Of a stretch of DNA of 64,000 nucleotides, positions 18,159-25,015 are shown piece after piece. The stretch is from Maccoyibacter intestinihominis. Lineage in GTDB: Bacteria > Bacillota > Clostridia > Lachnospirales > Lachnospiraceae. The stretch is from assembly GCF_040096355.1 (NCBI RefSeq), contig NZ_JBBMEX010000014.1, positions 1 to 64,000 on the forward strand. Reading direction: 5' to 3'. Within the stretch, counting starts at the first letter, position 1. Every line of letters begins with the position of its first letter. The position numbers and the translations under genes are program-made. Under the pieces are notes generated by a model that saw only the letters and a list, made by a program, of their open reading frames with translations, did no database searches and was not told the DNA's origin.

Positions 18159-18272
18159 TTTTTTAAAGAGGTTGCACATAATCCTGATCATCCGGCAAAT
18201 CTTGATGTATTGATCCAGAATTTTGACTGTGCATTGTCTCATCCTGATGCCAATGACCTGGAATATAAAAAC
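18159..18272 (+). other. open frame after the relaxase stop
   Basis: After the TAG of the relaxase the same frame stays open for about 75 codons (through about 18380), with protein-like text such as EVAHNPDHPANLDVL and NFDCALSHPDANDLE. It has no start codon or ribosome site of its own and is interrupted by a terminator hairpin. It may be a remnant of another gene of the element or the relaxase's original tail; unresolved. Confidence 0.3.
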
Positions 18273-18320
18273 CCTCTTGAACTGAATTTTTATCCAGTCC
18301 AAGAGGATTTTCTCTTTTTT
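18273..18320 (+). terminator. terminator after the relaxase
   Basis: CCTCTTG (18273-18279) pairs with CAAGAGG (18300-18306), with an inner ACTG/CAGT pairing, followed by TTTTCTCTTTTTT on the plus strand. Confidence 0.8.
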
Positions 18321-18346
18321 ACTTTTCTTGCAAACAGCCTAAAAGA

Positions 18347-18847
18347 TTATAACTTTTCTAACTTTTCCAAAAACGCAACATAAAATTCCCGTTCTTTAAT
18401 ACAAGCTTGCTGAACCTCTATACTTTTGGGAGTGTATACTACCGGGTGATCCAAATTATAAAGTGCTTGTTTCGTTGCCTGGATTGCAGATTCTGTTGTA
18501 TTACCCAAAATATCCAGATTATCCACATCTCCTTCTCCCTTAAGCTGTTTGTTAAGCCTTTGCACCATCATTTGCGATATGTGGCTCAACATTCCGTTCC
18601 CCTTTATTCCTAAGCCATTCGCATTTACTTCTTTAGCCGCTTCCATCCATGCGTCTTTTACATCTTGCGGAGCATTCGGACCAATCATAGCAAATGCTTT
18701 TTCATCAAAGTCTGCTTCTGGCATATACCTATTTGTGTTTTCGCTTTCTTTGACAGCCTGTTCAGCATTAAATTGAGGAACATTACCATTCCTATGCTTA
18801 ATATCATATGGCACACCACTCATGGAATAACTAGAACTAATCTGCAT
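18347..18847 (-). CDS. conserved hypothetical protein (166 residues)
   Basis: A soluble, mostly helical-looking 166-residue protein starting MQISSSYSMSGVPYDIK, with a central IGPNAPQDVKDAWMEA segment and a C-terminal charged helix (IKEREFYVAFLEKLEKL). GGAGGAGTT lies upstream of the ATG. Similar proteins starting with a short Ser/Tyr-rich lead occur in Lachnospiraceae genomes, but I do not know a function. It sits in the island between the relaxase terminator and the macro-domain relic. Confidence 0.65.
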   Translation of the reverse strand: MQISSSYSMSGVPYDIKHRNGNVPQFNAEQAVKESENTNRYMPEADFDEKAFAMIGPNAPQDVKDAWMEAAKEVNANGLGIKGNGMLSHISQMMVQRLNKQLKGEGDVDNLDILGNTTESAIQATKQALYNLDHPVVYTPKSIEVQQACIKEREFYVAFLEKLEKL

Positions 18848-18900
18848 AGCGCAACTCCTCCTTAATACACATTAAACCTTACCGACGTAACATTTACTAA

Positions 18901-19122
18901 TCAATATTTACTTGTAAACTCTTCATAGAAAATACTTTCTTCATCCGCTGTTGTATCCTTATCTATGAATTCCTGCAAGTCTTTTTTCATATTATCAAAT
19001 ACTTCCTGACTATGACTTTTATTACAAAAAGCTGTATGCATCATACATCCATATACTCCACATGTAATTGCATCATATCTTTCACATCTTGTTATATCGT
19101 TGCGAACAATCTTAAATGGCAT
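18901..19122 (-). pseudogene. macro-domain protein relic with internal deletion
   Basis: The 73-residue frame begins MPFKIVRNDIT, the standard start of bacterial macro-domain (ADP-ribose-binding) proteins, then jumps to CGVYGC, resembling the later ATGVYG loop, and ends with text like the family's C-terminal region (FDNMKKDLQEFIDKD...EEFTSKY). About 110 middle residues forming the ligand pocket appear to be lost. I infer an internal deletion that happened to stay in frame. An unrelated small protein with a chance N-terminal match is possible. Confidence 0.45.
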
Positions 19123-19134
19123 TGTGGCACCTCT

Positions 19135-19884
19135 TTATTTTCTAATCCTCCTCCAATCTGCAATAACATTATCCTCCCCTCTTGTACTTGTACCCCAATA
19201 CCCCGGATGTGCTACAGGGTATATATATGTTTCTCCATAAGTATAAGGTTCTCCAGTTCCTATAAGTTCAGATACTCTATTGCAGGAAAACTTTTTATCA
19301 AGCAGAGTTCGTATTACAACCACGGATGTATCAAGACCCAGACAGATTATGTTTTCCGGCTCTATAATGTCAATCAGTGATTTTATTTCGGCTGCATCAT
19401 TTGCCAATATCTTTCTGGTCATATTTCCAGAATACTTATCTCTGCGATAGCCCAAATTACAATTGCAGAAAAACAAATCTGGATATTTTTTCTTGTCAAT
19501 TTCATTTTTACCAAGCAGTTCAAAGTATCTGACAATATTTTTATCCGTCTGTGAATCCCTTGCTTCCAAATCTACATTTTTATGGAACATCACTTCTACG
19601 CCATCATTCATTTTACGGACATTTGCAATCGTACCCTTTAGTTCTTCCTTTTCAGGTGGTCCGAAATCCTGACCTATCAGCATATACTTAATATGTGGTG
19701 TCTTCTTGGCGTAATCTCTCCCTTGCCAATATGTCCATAGGTTAATTTCCTGACACAAATCTTCTCCCTGACGTAAATCGCACCAGCCAAGTGTCAGGTT
19801 CTTTGTGTATATAGGATTTTTACGATATTTGTTTTTTACATTTTCTATCAGCTTGCAATAAGCTGCGGATTTTTTTTCATTCAT
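19135..19884 (-). CDS. uracil-DNA glycosylase superfamily protein
   Basis: The 249-residue protein has the two landmarks of the UDG fold: MLIGQDFGPP (water-activating/active-site loop, compare GQDPY) and, near the C-terminus, HPGYWGTS (compare the HPSP loop). Between them, IICLGLDTSVVV fits the central strand. It probably removes or binds modified bases, but the family is divergent and activity is uncertain. ATG 19884 is used instead of GTG 19899, which overlaps the GAGG site. It lies inside the decayed mobile island, so it is accessory rather than the housekeeping Ung. Confidence 0.65.
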   Translation of the reverse strand: MNEKKSAAYCKLIENVKNKYRKNPIYTKNLTLGWCDLRQGEDLCQEINLWTYWQGRDYAKKTPHIKYMLIGQDFGPPEKEELKGTIANVRKMNDGVEVMFHKNVDLEARDSQTDKNIVRYFELLGKNEIDKKKYPDLFFCNCNLGYRRDKYSGNMTRKILANDAAEIKSLIDIIEPENIICLGLDTSVVVIRTLLDKKFSCNRVSELIGTGEPYTYGETYIYPVAHPGYWGTSTRGEDNVIADWRRIRK

Positions 19885-19916
19885 TTTATGTATATTCACC
19901 TCAAAAATTCACTGTT

Positions 19917-20166
19917 TTATTTTAACACTTTCCTTATCTGCTTATCCGTTGCCTCTGGATACATCTCATGCATATAATCTACAATCTGCTTCCATGAATC
20001 CTGCGGACTATCCTTATAACAGGAAGTCACATAATCGTATCCATAGATATGCTCAATAGATGAATAACTTTATATGCGCCTGGAATTCTTCCCTCGCTGC
20101 ACAGAACTCTAATACGCCTTTGCTTAATATCCCATTTCTCTGCCACTTCTCCAATTAATGACACGA
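19917..20166 (-). pseudogene. excisionase-like HTH gene relic
   Basis: The minus strand encodes two fragments in different frames. The first (about 20070-20166) reads VAEKWDIKQRRIRVLCSEG then RIPGAYKV, a clear excisionase/MerR-like helix-turn-helix of the type found with integrative elements. The second (19917 to about 20073) reads IYGYDYVTSCYKDSPQDSW and ends KQIRKVLK with a stop. A frameshift or deletion joins them and no start codon remains. It is a broken regulator gene immediately downstream of the second fic gene. Confidence 0.6.
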
Positions 20167-20197
20167 TTCGTTCGTTTAGGATATAAATACTTATCTA

Positions 20198-21133
20198 CTA
20201 AAACTTACGCCAACACTTCTCTTTCAAAAATGCCTTAATCTCATCTTCATTTCGACCTTCATAATAAGCTACAAGAAGACTCTTGAATTCAGACACAATA
20301 TTCTCCGGCACAACTAACAATCCAATACCTTTTCCAATCATAAAATGATTAGCAAAGATAATAGAAGCTCTCTTATTACCATCAATAAAAATCTGTGTCT
20401 TCATACAATAAAGCGTAAGCTCAATTGCAATATCAACGTCCTCAAGTCCTGAGTTTATAATTTCATCTATTTTCTCTTTTGCATCCAACTCATTTGGAAT
20501 TGGAGGCACATAGCTTGAACCACCAATCGTAACAGGAACAGCTCTAACGGAACCACCATTTTCGAAGAACCCTTCATTTACCAGGCGTGCTATATGACTT
20601 ACCATATAATAATTGCAAGGAGAAGCCACTACATCCGGATCCACAATAAACTCCCACGCATGCTTCAAATTTAAGATTTTTTGAACATCAGTTGCTTTTA
20701 CTCCGTTAACTTCGCCATTTTCCAAAATAGTTTCTGTCTGTGGAAATGTAGTGGAAACACCTTCCAATACAGCCTGATCATAAATCAGACTTTTGACATT
20801 AGCTCTAGCAAAGTCAATATTAAGCTTTACTCTTGGTGACAGTTCGCTTTCTGTATATCCAAGCTTTGCTAAGTCCTTTTCGATTTTTCTAAGTTGCTTT
20901 TTAACCGCTCTTATTTGCTGCGATTGATTAACTGCAAGTGCGTAGAGCTCCTCAGAATATTTATCTATATAATTTGATTTGTATTTTCCAGCTTCTCTTT
21001 TTCTAACATAAATATATTTCTGATCATTTACAGTCTTGACTTCAATACTTCCATCAAATGCAGAGATATTAATTTGAGCCTGCAAATCAGCTTTTTCATT
21101 TAGTAATCTTTGGATTTCTGTTATATTACTCAT
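20198..21133 (-). CDS. Fic-fold protein with Gln in place of the catalytic His
   Basis: This 311-residue protein has an N-terminal coiled region (about 5-95) and a Fic core whose signature reads QIFIDGNKRASIIFAN (247-262). The canonical HxFxDGN(K/G)R motif has His at the first position; here it is Gln247, so ordinary AMP transfer is unlikely although the nucleotide-binding loop is intact. An upstream segment AVLEG (121-125) resembles the inhibitory motif and keeps its Glu-Gly. The gene is preceded by two large TTTAGGGTGA/TCACCCTAAA dyads. Possible roles: regulatory pseudoenzyme, a different transferase, or an antitoxin-like partner for the first Fic. Specific pairing is inference. Confidence 0.8.
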   Translation of the reverse strand: MSNITEIQRLLNEKADLQAQINISAFDGSIEVKTVNDQKYIYVRKREAGKYKSNYIDKYSEELYALAVNQSQQIRAVKKQLRKIEKDLAKLGYTESELSPRVKLNIDFARANVKSLIYDQAVLEGVSTTFPQTETILENGEVNGVKATDVQKILNLKHAWEFIVDPDVVASPCNYYMVSHIARLVNEGFFENGGSVRAVPVTIGGSSYVPPIPNELDAKEKIDEIINSGLEDVDIAIELTLYCMKTQIFIDGNKRASIIFANHFMIGKGIGLLVVPENIVSEFKSLLVAYYEGRNEDEIKAFLKEKCWRKF

Positions 21134-21146
21134 TCATCCATCTCCT

Positions 21147-21254
21147 TTTAGGGTGATTTTATGATTATATATTGGCACTTTTTCACCCTAAATTCAATAT
21201 ATTTTTTAAATTTAGGGTGATTTTTTATTATATTTTTTTCAAATTCACCCTAAA
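21147..21254. promoter_or_regulatory. TTTAGGGTGA operator array upstream of the second fic gene
   Basis: Four perfect 10-base copies alternate in orientation: TTTAGGGTGA at 21147-21156 and 21211-21220, and TCACCCTAAA at 21183-21192 and 21245-21254. They cover the whole space between the second fic gene and the next gene upstream. Likely binding sites for a dimeric or tetrameric repressor. Confidence 0.75.
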
Positions 21255-21264
21255 TCATATCGGA

Positions 21265-21310
21265 CAGGTTTATTTCTTACTCGCCACCTGTAGAGGTGGG
21301 AGTCTTCTCC
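21265..21310 (-). mobile_element. IS200/IS605-like right-end hairpin (remnant)
   Basis: The minus strand reads CGGAGAAGACTCCCACC TCTACAGGTGGCGAGT, in which CCACCT and AGGTGG form a stem extended by CTC/GAG. This resembles the subterminal hairpin at the right end of IS200/IS605-type elements carrying tnpB. No transposase gene is adjacent; at most about 150 bp of the element (to about 21420) may remain, fused to the 3' part of the next frame. Confidence 0.45.
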
Positions 21311-21719
21311 GATGAGATAAAAATGTTTTAGATTCGTTTCTATCTTTTGTATTCGAAAGCATCCCCTGTGAATTTAGTGCTAATTGTGTTGGATCCTTGG
21401 GACATCCGCGATTTACAACTCTACACTGTTTATCCTTGGTTGGATGAATTCCAAATACTTCATTTTTGATTTCCTGTTTTACTGACCAAAGAATATCCCT
21501 ACTACCATCAAACGAAAACAGATTTTCTTCATCCCCATTGTATGTAATTGCAGCATGTTCAACCTTTCCCCAGTCTGTTATTAAAATCCGACTTGTCACT
21601 TGATATCCATCATCACTAAACCAACAACGATCCATTTGTGGCATCCATATTCCGTGATATGCGCCAAAATTATCATGTAAATACTTAGGTGCTATTCCTT
21701 CTTTCCATACTCTTGCCAT
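21270..21719 (-). CDS. hypothetical protein fused to an IS-like tail
   Basis: The 149-residue frame starts behind GGAGGG with an island-type protein (IWMPQMDRCWFSDDGYQV, then ITDWGKVEHAAI and SFDGSRDILWSVKQEIKNE), which resembles small DUF7694-like proteins found beside DUF6075 genes. From about residue 97 the sequence changes character and ends in SHRRRLPPLQVASKK, which is simply the IS200/IS605-like end read through. The original C-terminus is therefore probably lost. Function unknown. Confidence 0.55.
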   Translation of the reverse strand: MARVWKEGIAPKYLHDNFGAYHGIWMPQMDRCWFSDDGYQVTSRILITDWGKVEHAAITYNGDEENLFSFDGSRDILWSVKQEIKNEVFGIHPTKDKQCRVVNRGCPKDPTQLALNSQGMLSNTKDRNESKTFLSHRRRLPPLQVASKK

Positions 21720-21776
21720 ATTTACCCTCCTTCGTAATAGCGCGATTCGTGCGTTTATGATGCATTTAAAAACTAT

Positions 21777-22145
21777 CTACCCAGCAAACTGTGGCATGTC
21801 ATGATTCACCTCTGCCTTGTAATAACTGTTCATAGTACTTACCGCATTAAACAAGCTAGCCAGCAAATAACTTTTGATGTTATACACTTTAGTAGTATTC
21901 TTCCCAAGACAGCCCAGTACATACTCAATATGCGAACTATTCAGTTTCAAAAACTTAGATTTTACGAGATTCATTGGATACTCCTGTCCCGAAATCGTCA
22001 TGGATGCCTTGTTGGAAATCACAGTCTCCAAAATCAAGTCAAAGATTCCTTGTATAGCATCCTTCTCGTACGGATTGCGCTGTAATAAGGCATCATACTC
22101 AATATTCTCTTTGATAATTTCCGAATATGCCTGGTATTCCTCCAT
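21777..22145 (-). pseudogene. replication initiator (RepA-like) C-terminal DUF6017 fragment
   Basis: The 122 residues match the C-terminal DUF6017 domain of replication-initiator/RepA_N proteins on conjugative and mobilizable elements: YSEIIKENIEYDALLQRNPY, then SGQEYPMNLVKSKFLKLN and HIEYVLGCL, ending in AEVNHDMPQF. The large N-terminal initiator part is absent; the frame is open upstream to near 22195 but lacks a start there. It is a relic showing that the island derives from a replicating integrative element. Confidence 0.7.
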
Positions 22146-22198
22146 CCCATCAATCGCATCATCCTTCTCTTCTGTGATTGATAAGATAACCTCCTTTG

Positions 22199-22642
22199 TT
22201 AATGCCGTATATCAACATAAAAACAATACTCCGGATATCTAAGCTTAATTGCCTCCCAGAAAAACCTTGCATATCCGCTACAGAACAGTTTCTCTACCGA
22301 ATACTGGCGACTCTCCATCATCTGTTTCTCATGTTCCTTGTAATCATCCACACTTGGCCTTCCGTTACAATACAGATTAAAGGCCATTCGTATCACTTTC
22401 ACAGAACCACTTGTGTTCCATCCTTGTTGCAAACACTCCGTCTGCACACATCCGTTCTTGAAATCATATATTTCGTTGATATGATTTCTGGTATCCTCAT
22501 TGATTCCAAGGCAATAAGCTAATGCCTTGTGATATACATCCTGGTACCGGCATTTCGGCAACCATTCCTCGTAAAATTTCCGGTGACTCTCATTTTTAAA
22601 AATAAGTTTTTCTTTATTTGCACTTATCGCTGTGTTGTTCAT
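22199..22642 (-). CDS. DUF6075-like protein
   Basis: A 147-residue soluble protein with the family's layout: FKNESHRKFYEEWLPKCR, then YHKALAYCLGINEDTR and SGSVKVIRMAFNLY, and WEAIKLRYPEY near the C-terminus. DUF6075 genes are typical cargo or backbone genes of Firmicute conjugative elements and have no assigned function. The start is behind GAGAGGAG. Upstream are four TTCGTATA motifs, suggesting regulated expression. It is followed directly by the RepA fragment. Confidence 0.7.
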   Translation of the reverse strand: MNNTAISANKEKLIFKNESHRKFYEEWLPKCRYQDVYHKALAYCLGINEDTRNHINEIYDFKNGCVQTECLQQGWNTSGSVKVIRMAFNLYCNGRPSVDDYKEHEKQMMESRQYSVEKLFCSGYARFFWEAIKLRYPEYCFYVDIRH

Positions 22643-22666
22643 ACTACTTTCTCTCCTCTTTCTTAA

Positions 22667-22725
22667 TTCGTATAAATTTCGTATACCATATCGCAGGAAT
22701 TCGTATATGAATCTGAATATACGAA
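22667..22725. promoter_or_regulatory. TTCGTATA repeats upstream of the DUF6075 gene
   Basis: TTCGTATA occurs at 22667-22674, 22678-22685 and 22700-22707, with the inverted copy TATACGAA at 22718-22725. The last two form a dyad with a 10-base centre. Position just upstream of the DUF6075 start suggests an operator. Confidence 0.6.
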
Positions 22726-22733
22726 AACGAAAA

Positions 22734-22771
22734 AGGACCTTTCCTCAGAATAATTTCTGAAGAAAAGTCCT
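22734..22771. terminator. bidirectional terminator at island/lysS boundary
   Basis: AGGAC(C)TTTC.TCAGA pairs with TCTGA.GAAA.GTCCT. The minus-strand tail is TTTTTCGTTTTCG and the plus-strand tail CATTTTTAATC. It would end lysS transcription about 150 bases after its stop. Confidence 0.75.
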
Positions 22772-22916
22772 CATTTTTAATCGTTTTCTATCTGGAATTG
22801 TTCAAAGCTATCCGTCAGTTGAGCCTATAATTCTTCATATCAACTTACGAATTTGTTGTAGTAAGCGTTGTAGTAAACCTACCTCTTACCCTCTGAAGCC
22901 CTTGATTTTACTGACT
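22772..22916. other. intergenic between terminator and lysS, with 12-bp direct repeat
   Basis: No gene is visible. TTGTAGTAAGCG is followed directly by TTGTAGTAAACC (about 22856-22879). The stretch may hold the right junction of the island and a remnant of an integrase 3' end, but no att core can be recognised. Confidence 0.3.
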
Positions 22917-24407
22917 TTATTTATCCAACGACTTCATTGTCGGGAACAGCAACACGTCTCGGATCGCTGCGGAGTTTGTCATGATCATAACCATACGGTC
23001 AATTCCAAAGCCGATTCCACCTGTTGGCGGCATACCAAGCTCTAAGGCATTCATAAAGTCCTCGTCGGTGGTGTTTGCTTCGTCATCGCCCTGTGCTAAC
23101 AGTTCTTCCTGTGCTTTGAAACGCTCTCTCTGGTCGATCGGGTCATTCAGCTCGGAATAAGCATTTGCCATCTCCCAGCCGTTGATGAAGAACTCAAAAC
23201 GCTCTACATACTCCGGGTTGTCCGGTTTTTTCTTGGTTAATGGAGAAATCTCGATCGGATGATCCATAACAAAGGTAGGCTGGATCAAATGCTCCTCTAC
23301 ATATTCTTCAAAGAATAAGTTCAGGATATCGCCTTTTTTGTGACGCTCCTCAAATTCAATATGATGTTCTCTTGCAACTGCTCTTGCTTCTTCAAGGTCT
23401 TTGATCTCATTGAAGTCTACGTTTGCATATTTTTTAACGGCATCTACCATGGTGATACGCTCAAATGGCTTAGATAAGTCAATGACATGCTCACCGTAAG
23501 GAAGCTGAAGTCCTCCGGTAACCTCCTGTGCCACATGACGGTAGAGATTCTCGGTTAAGTCCATCATGCCGTGGTAATCGGTGTATGCCTGATACAGCTC
23601 CATCAGGGTAAACTCCGGGTTGTGACGGGTGTCTAAACCTTCATTTCTGAATACACGTCCGATTTCGTATACTCTTTCTAAACCGCCGACGATCAGACGT
23701 TTCAGATATAATTCCAAGGAAATTCTGAGTTTTAAGTCCTCGGATAATGCATTAAAATGCGTTTCAAACGGTCTTGCAGCAGCTCCACCGGCATTTGATA
23801 CCAACATCGGTGTCTCAACCTCCATGAAACCTTCACCGTCTAAATAATGACGGATGCTGCTGATGATCTTAGAACGTTTTACAAAAGTATCCTTTACTTC
23901 CTGGTTCATGATCAGGTCTACATAACGCTGTCTGTAACGGATATCTGTGTTGGTCAGTCCGTGGAATTTTTCCGGTAAAATCTGCAGACTCTTAGAAAGT
24001 AAAGTTACTTCCTTTGCGTGGATGGAAATTTCGCCTGTCTTTGTCTTAAATACAAATCCGGTAATTCCGATCAGATCGCCGACATCCATTTTTTTGAAAT
24101 CTTTATAGGAATCTTCGCCGATCTCATCTCTTGCAACATAAGACTGGATGTTGCCTTTTAAGTCCTGCACATTGCAGAAAGAAGCCTTGCCCATGACACG
24201 TTTCTGCATCATACGTCCTGCAACGGTAACGGTCTGTCCTTCCATCTGCTCATAGTTTTCTTTTATATCTGTGCTGTGGTTTGTCACATCAAATTTTGTG
24301 ATTACAAAAGGGTCTTTGCCATTTTCCTGCAGATCTGCAAGCTTTTCACGGCGTACCTTGAGTAATTGGTTAATGTCCTGTTCCTGTACGTTCTTTTGTT
24401 CCGCCAT
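22917..24407 (-). CDS. lysS: lysyl-tRNA synthetase, class II
   Basis: The 496-residue enzyme charges tRNA-Lys. It has the N-terminal OB-fold anticodon-binding domain (about 55-165, VTVAGRMMQKR) and the class II catalytic core, with motif 2 (FRNEGLDTRHNPEFTLMELY) and motif 3 (GIGFGIDRMVMIM near the C-terminus). Length matches bacterial LysS. It is the second gene of a greA-lysS operon, 11 bases after greA, with a GGAG site. No T-box leader is visible. Confidence 0.97.
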   Translation of the reverse strand: MAEQKNVQEQDINQLLKVRREKLADLQENGKDPFVITKFDVTNHSTDIKENYEQMEGQTVTVAGRMMQKRVMGKASFCNVQDLKGNIQSYVARDEIGEDSYKDFKKMDVGDLIGITGFVFKTKTGEISIHAKEVTLLSKSLQILPEKFHGLTNTDIRYRQRYVDLIMNQEVKDTFVKRSKIISSIRHYLDGEGFMEVETPMLVSNAGGAAARPFETHFNALSEDLKLRISLELYLKRLIVGGLERVYEIGRVFRNEGLDTRHNPEFTLMELYQAYTDYHGMMDLTENLYRHVAQEVTGGLQLPYGEHVIDLSKPFERITMVDAVKKYANVDFNEIKDLEEARAVAREHHIEFEERHKKGDILNLFFEEYVEEHLIQPTFVMDHPIEISPLTKKKPDNPEYVERFEFFINGWEMANAYSELNDPIDQRERFKAQEELLAQGDDEANTTDEDFMNALELGMPPTGGIGFGIDRMVMIMTNSAAIRDVLLFPTMKSLDK

Positions 24408-24418
24408 TATACTCTCCT

Positions 24419-24898
24419 TTAATTTGATCTCTGGATCTCTAATACTTTGTAATTCAGGTCTCCTGCCTGTGTTTCAACGGTTACAACCTCACCGACTTTT
24501 GCTCCTAAAAGTGCTTTTCCGACCGGTGATTCGTTAGAAATTTTACCTTTCAGGCTGTTTGCCTCGGTGGAACCGACAATTTTATAGTCTAACTCTTCGT
24601 CATATTCCATATCTAATATCTTCACACGGCAGCCAACGCTGATCTTGTCTAAGTCTACTTCTTCTTCTACTACGACTTCCGCATTTTTTAAGATTTTTTC
24701 AATCTCATCGATACGGGCCTCGATATCACGCTGCTCGTCCTTTGCTGCATCATACTCTGCATTCTCGGATAAGTCTCCCTGCTCTCTTGCCTCTTTGATC
24801 TTCTGTGCAACTTCTTTACGTTTTACGACTTTTAAATTGTGTAATTCGCTCTCTAACTTCTGTAATCCTTCGTAAGTTAATAGATTCTTTTTGTCCAT
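24419..24898 (-). CDS. greA: transcription elongation factor GreA
   Basis: The 159-residue protein has the N-terminal antiparallel coiled coil carrying the acidic tip (GDLSENAEYDAAKDEQ, about 40-55) that reaches into the RNA polymerase secondary channel and stimulates cleavage of backtracked RNA, and the C-terminal FKBP-like domain ending in SPVGKALLGAKVGEVVTVE. It heads the operon with lysS, a common pairing in Firmicutes. The promoter lies at 24981-25010 and the leader contains a strong hairpin. Confidence 0.97.
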   Translation of the reverse strand: MDKKNLLTYEGLQKLESELHNLKVVKRKEVAQKIKEAREQGDLSENAEYDAAKDEQRDIEARIDEIEKILKNAEVVVEEEVDLDKISVGCRVKILDMEYDEELDYKIVGSTEANSLKGKISNESPVGKALLGAKVGEVVTVETQAGDLNYKVLEIQRSN

Positions 24899-24930
24899 GA
24901 TTTCTACCCTTCTTTATGATTTATCATAGT

Positions 24931-24955
24931 AAAACGGACCTGAGCTGTCCGTTTT
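24931..24955 (-). terminator. hairpin in the greA leader / after dusB
   Basis: AAAACGGAC pairs with GTCCGTTTT around a 7-base loop; on the minus strand TTTTAC follows. It lies downstream of both the dusB stop and the greA promoter, so it could terminate dusB transcripts and also attenuate greA. Confidence 0.65.
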
Positions 24956-24980
24956 GCCTTCACCTATTTACATTCATAGT

Positions 24981-25010
24981 ATTATACTCGTGAAACATGC
25001 CCTGTGTCAA
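24981..25010 (-). promoter_or_regulatory. greA-lysS promoter
   Basis: Consensus TTGACA (25005-25010) and TATAAT (24981-24986) with an 18-base spacer on the minus strand, directly after the dusB stop. Confidence 0.8.
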
Positions 25011-25015
25011 GGTTT

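Noticed and set aside
22917..24898. tRNA gene or attachment site at the lysS boundary
   Set aside because: No cloverleaf or conserved T-loop sequence could be found between 22772 and 22916.
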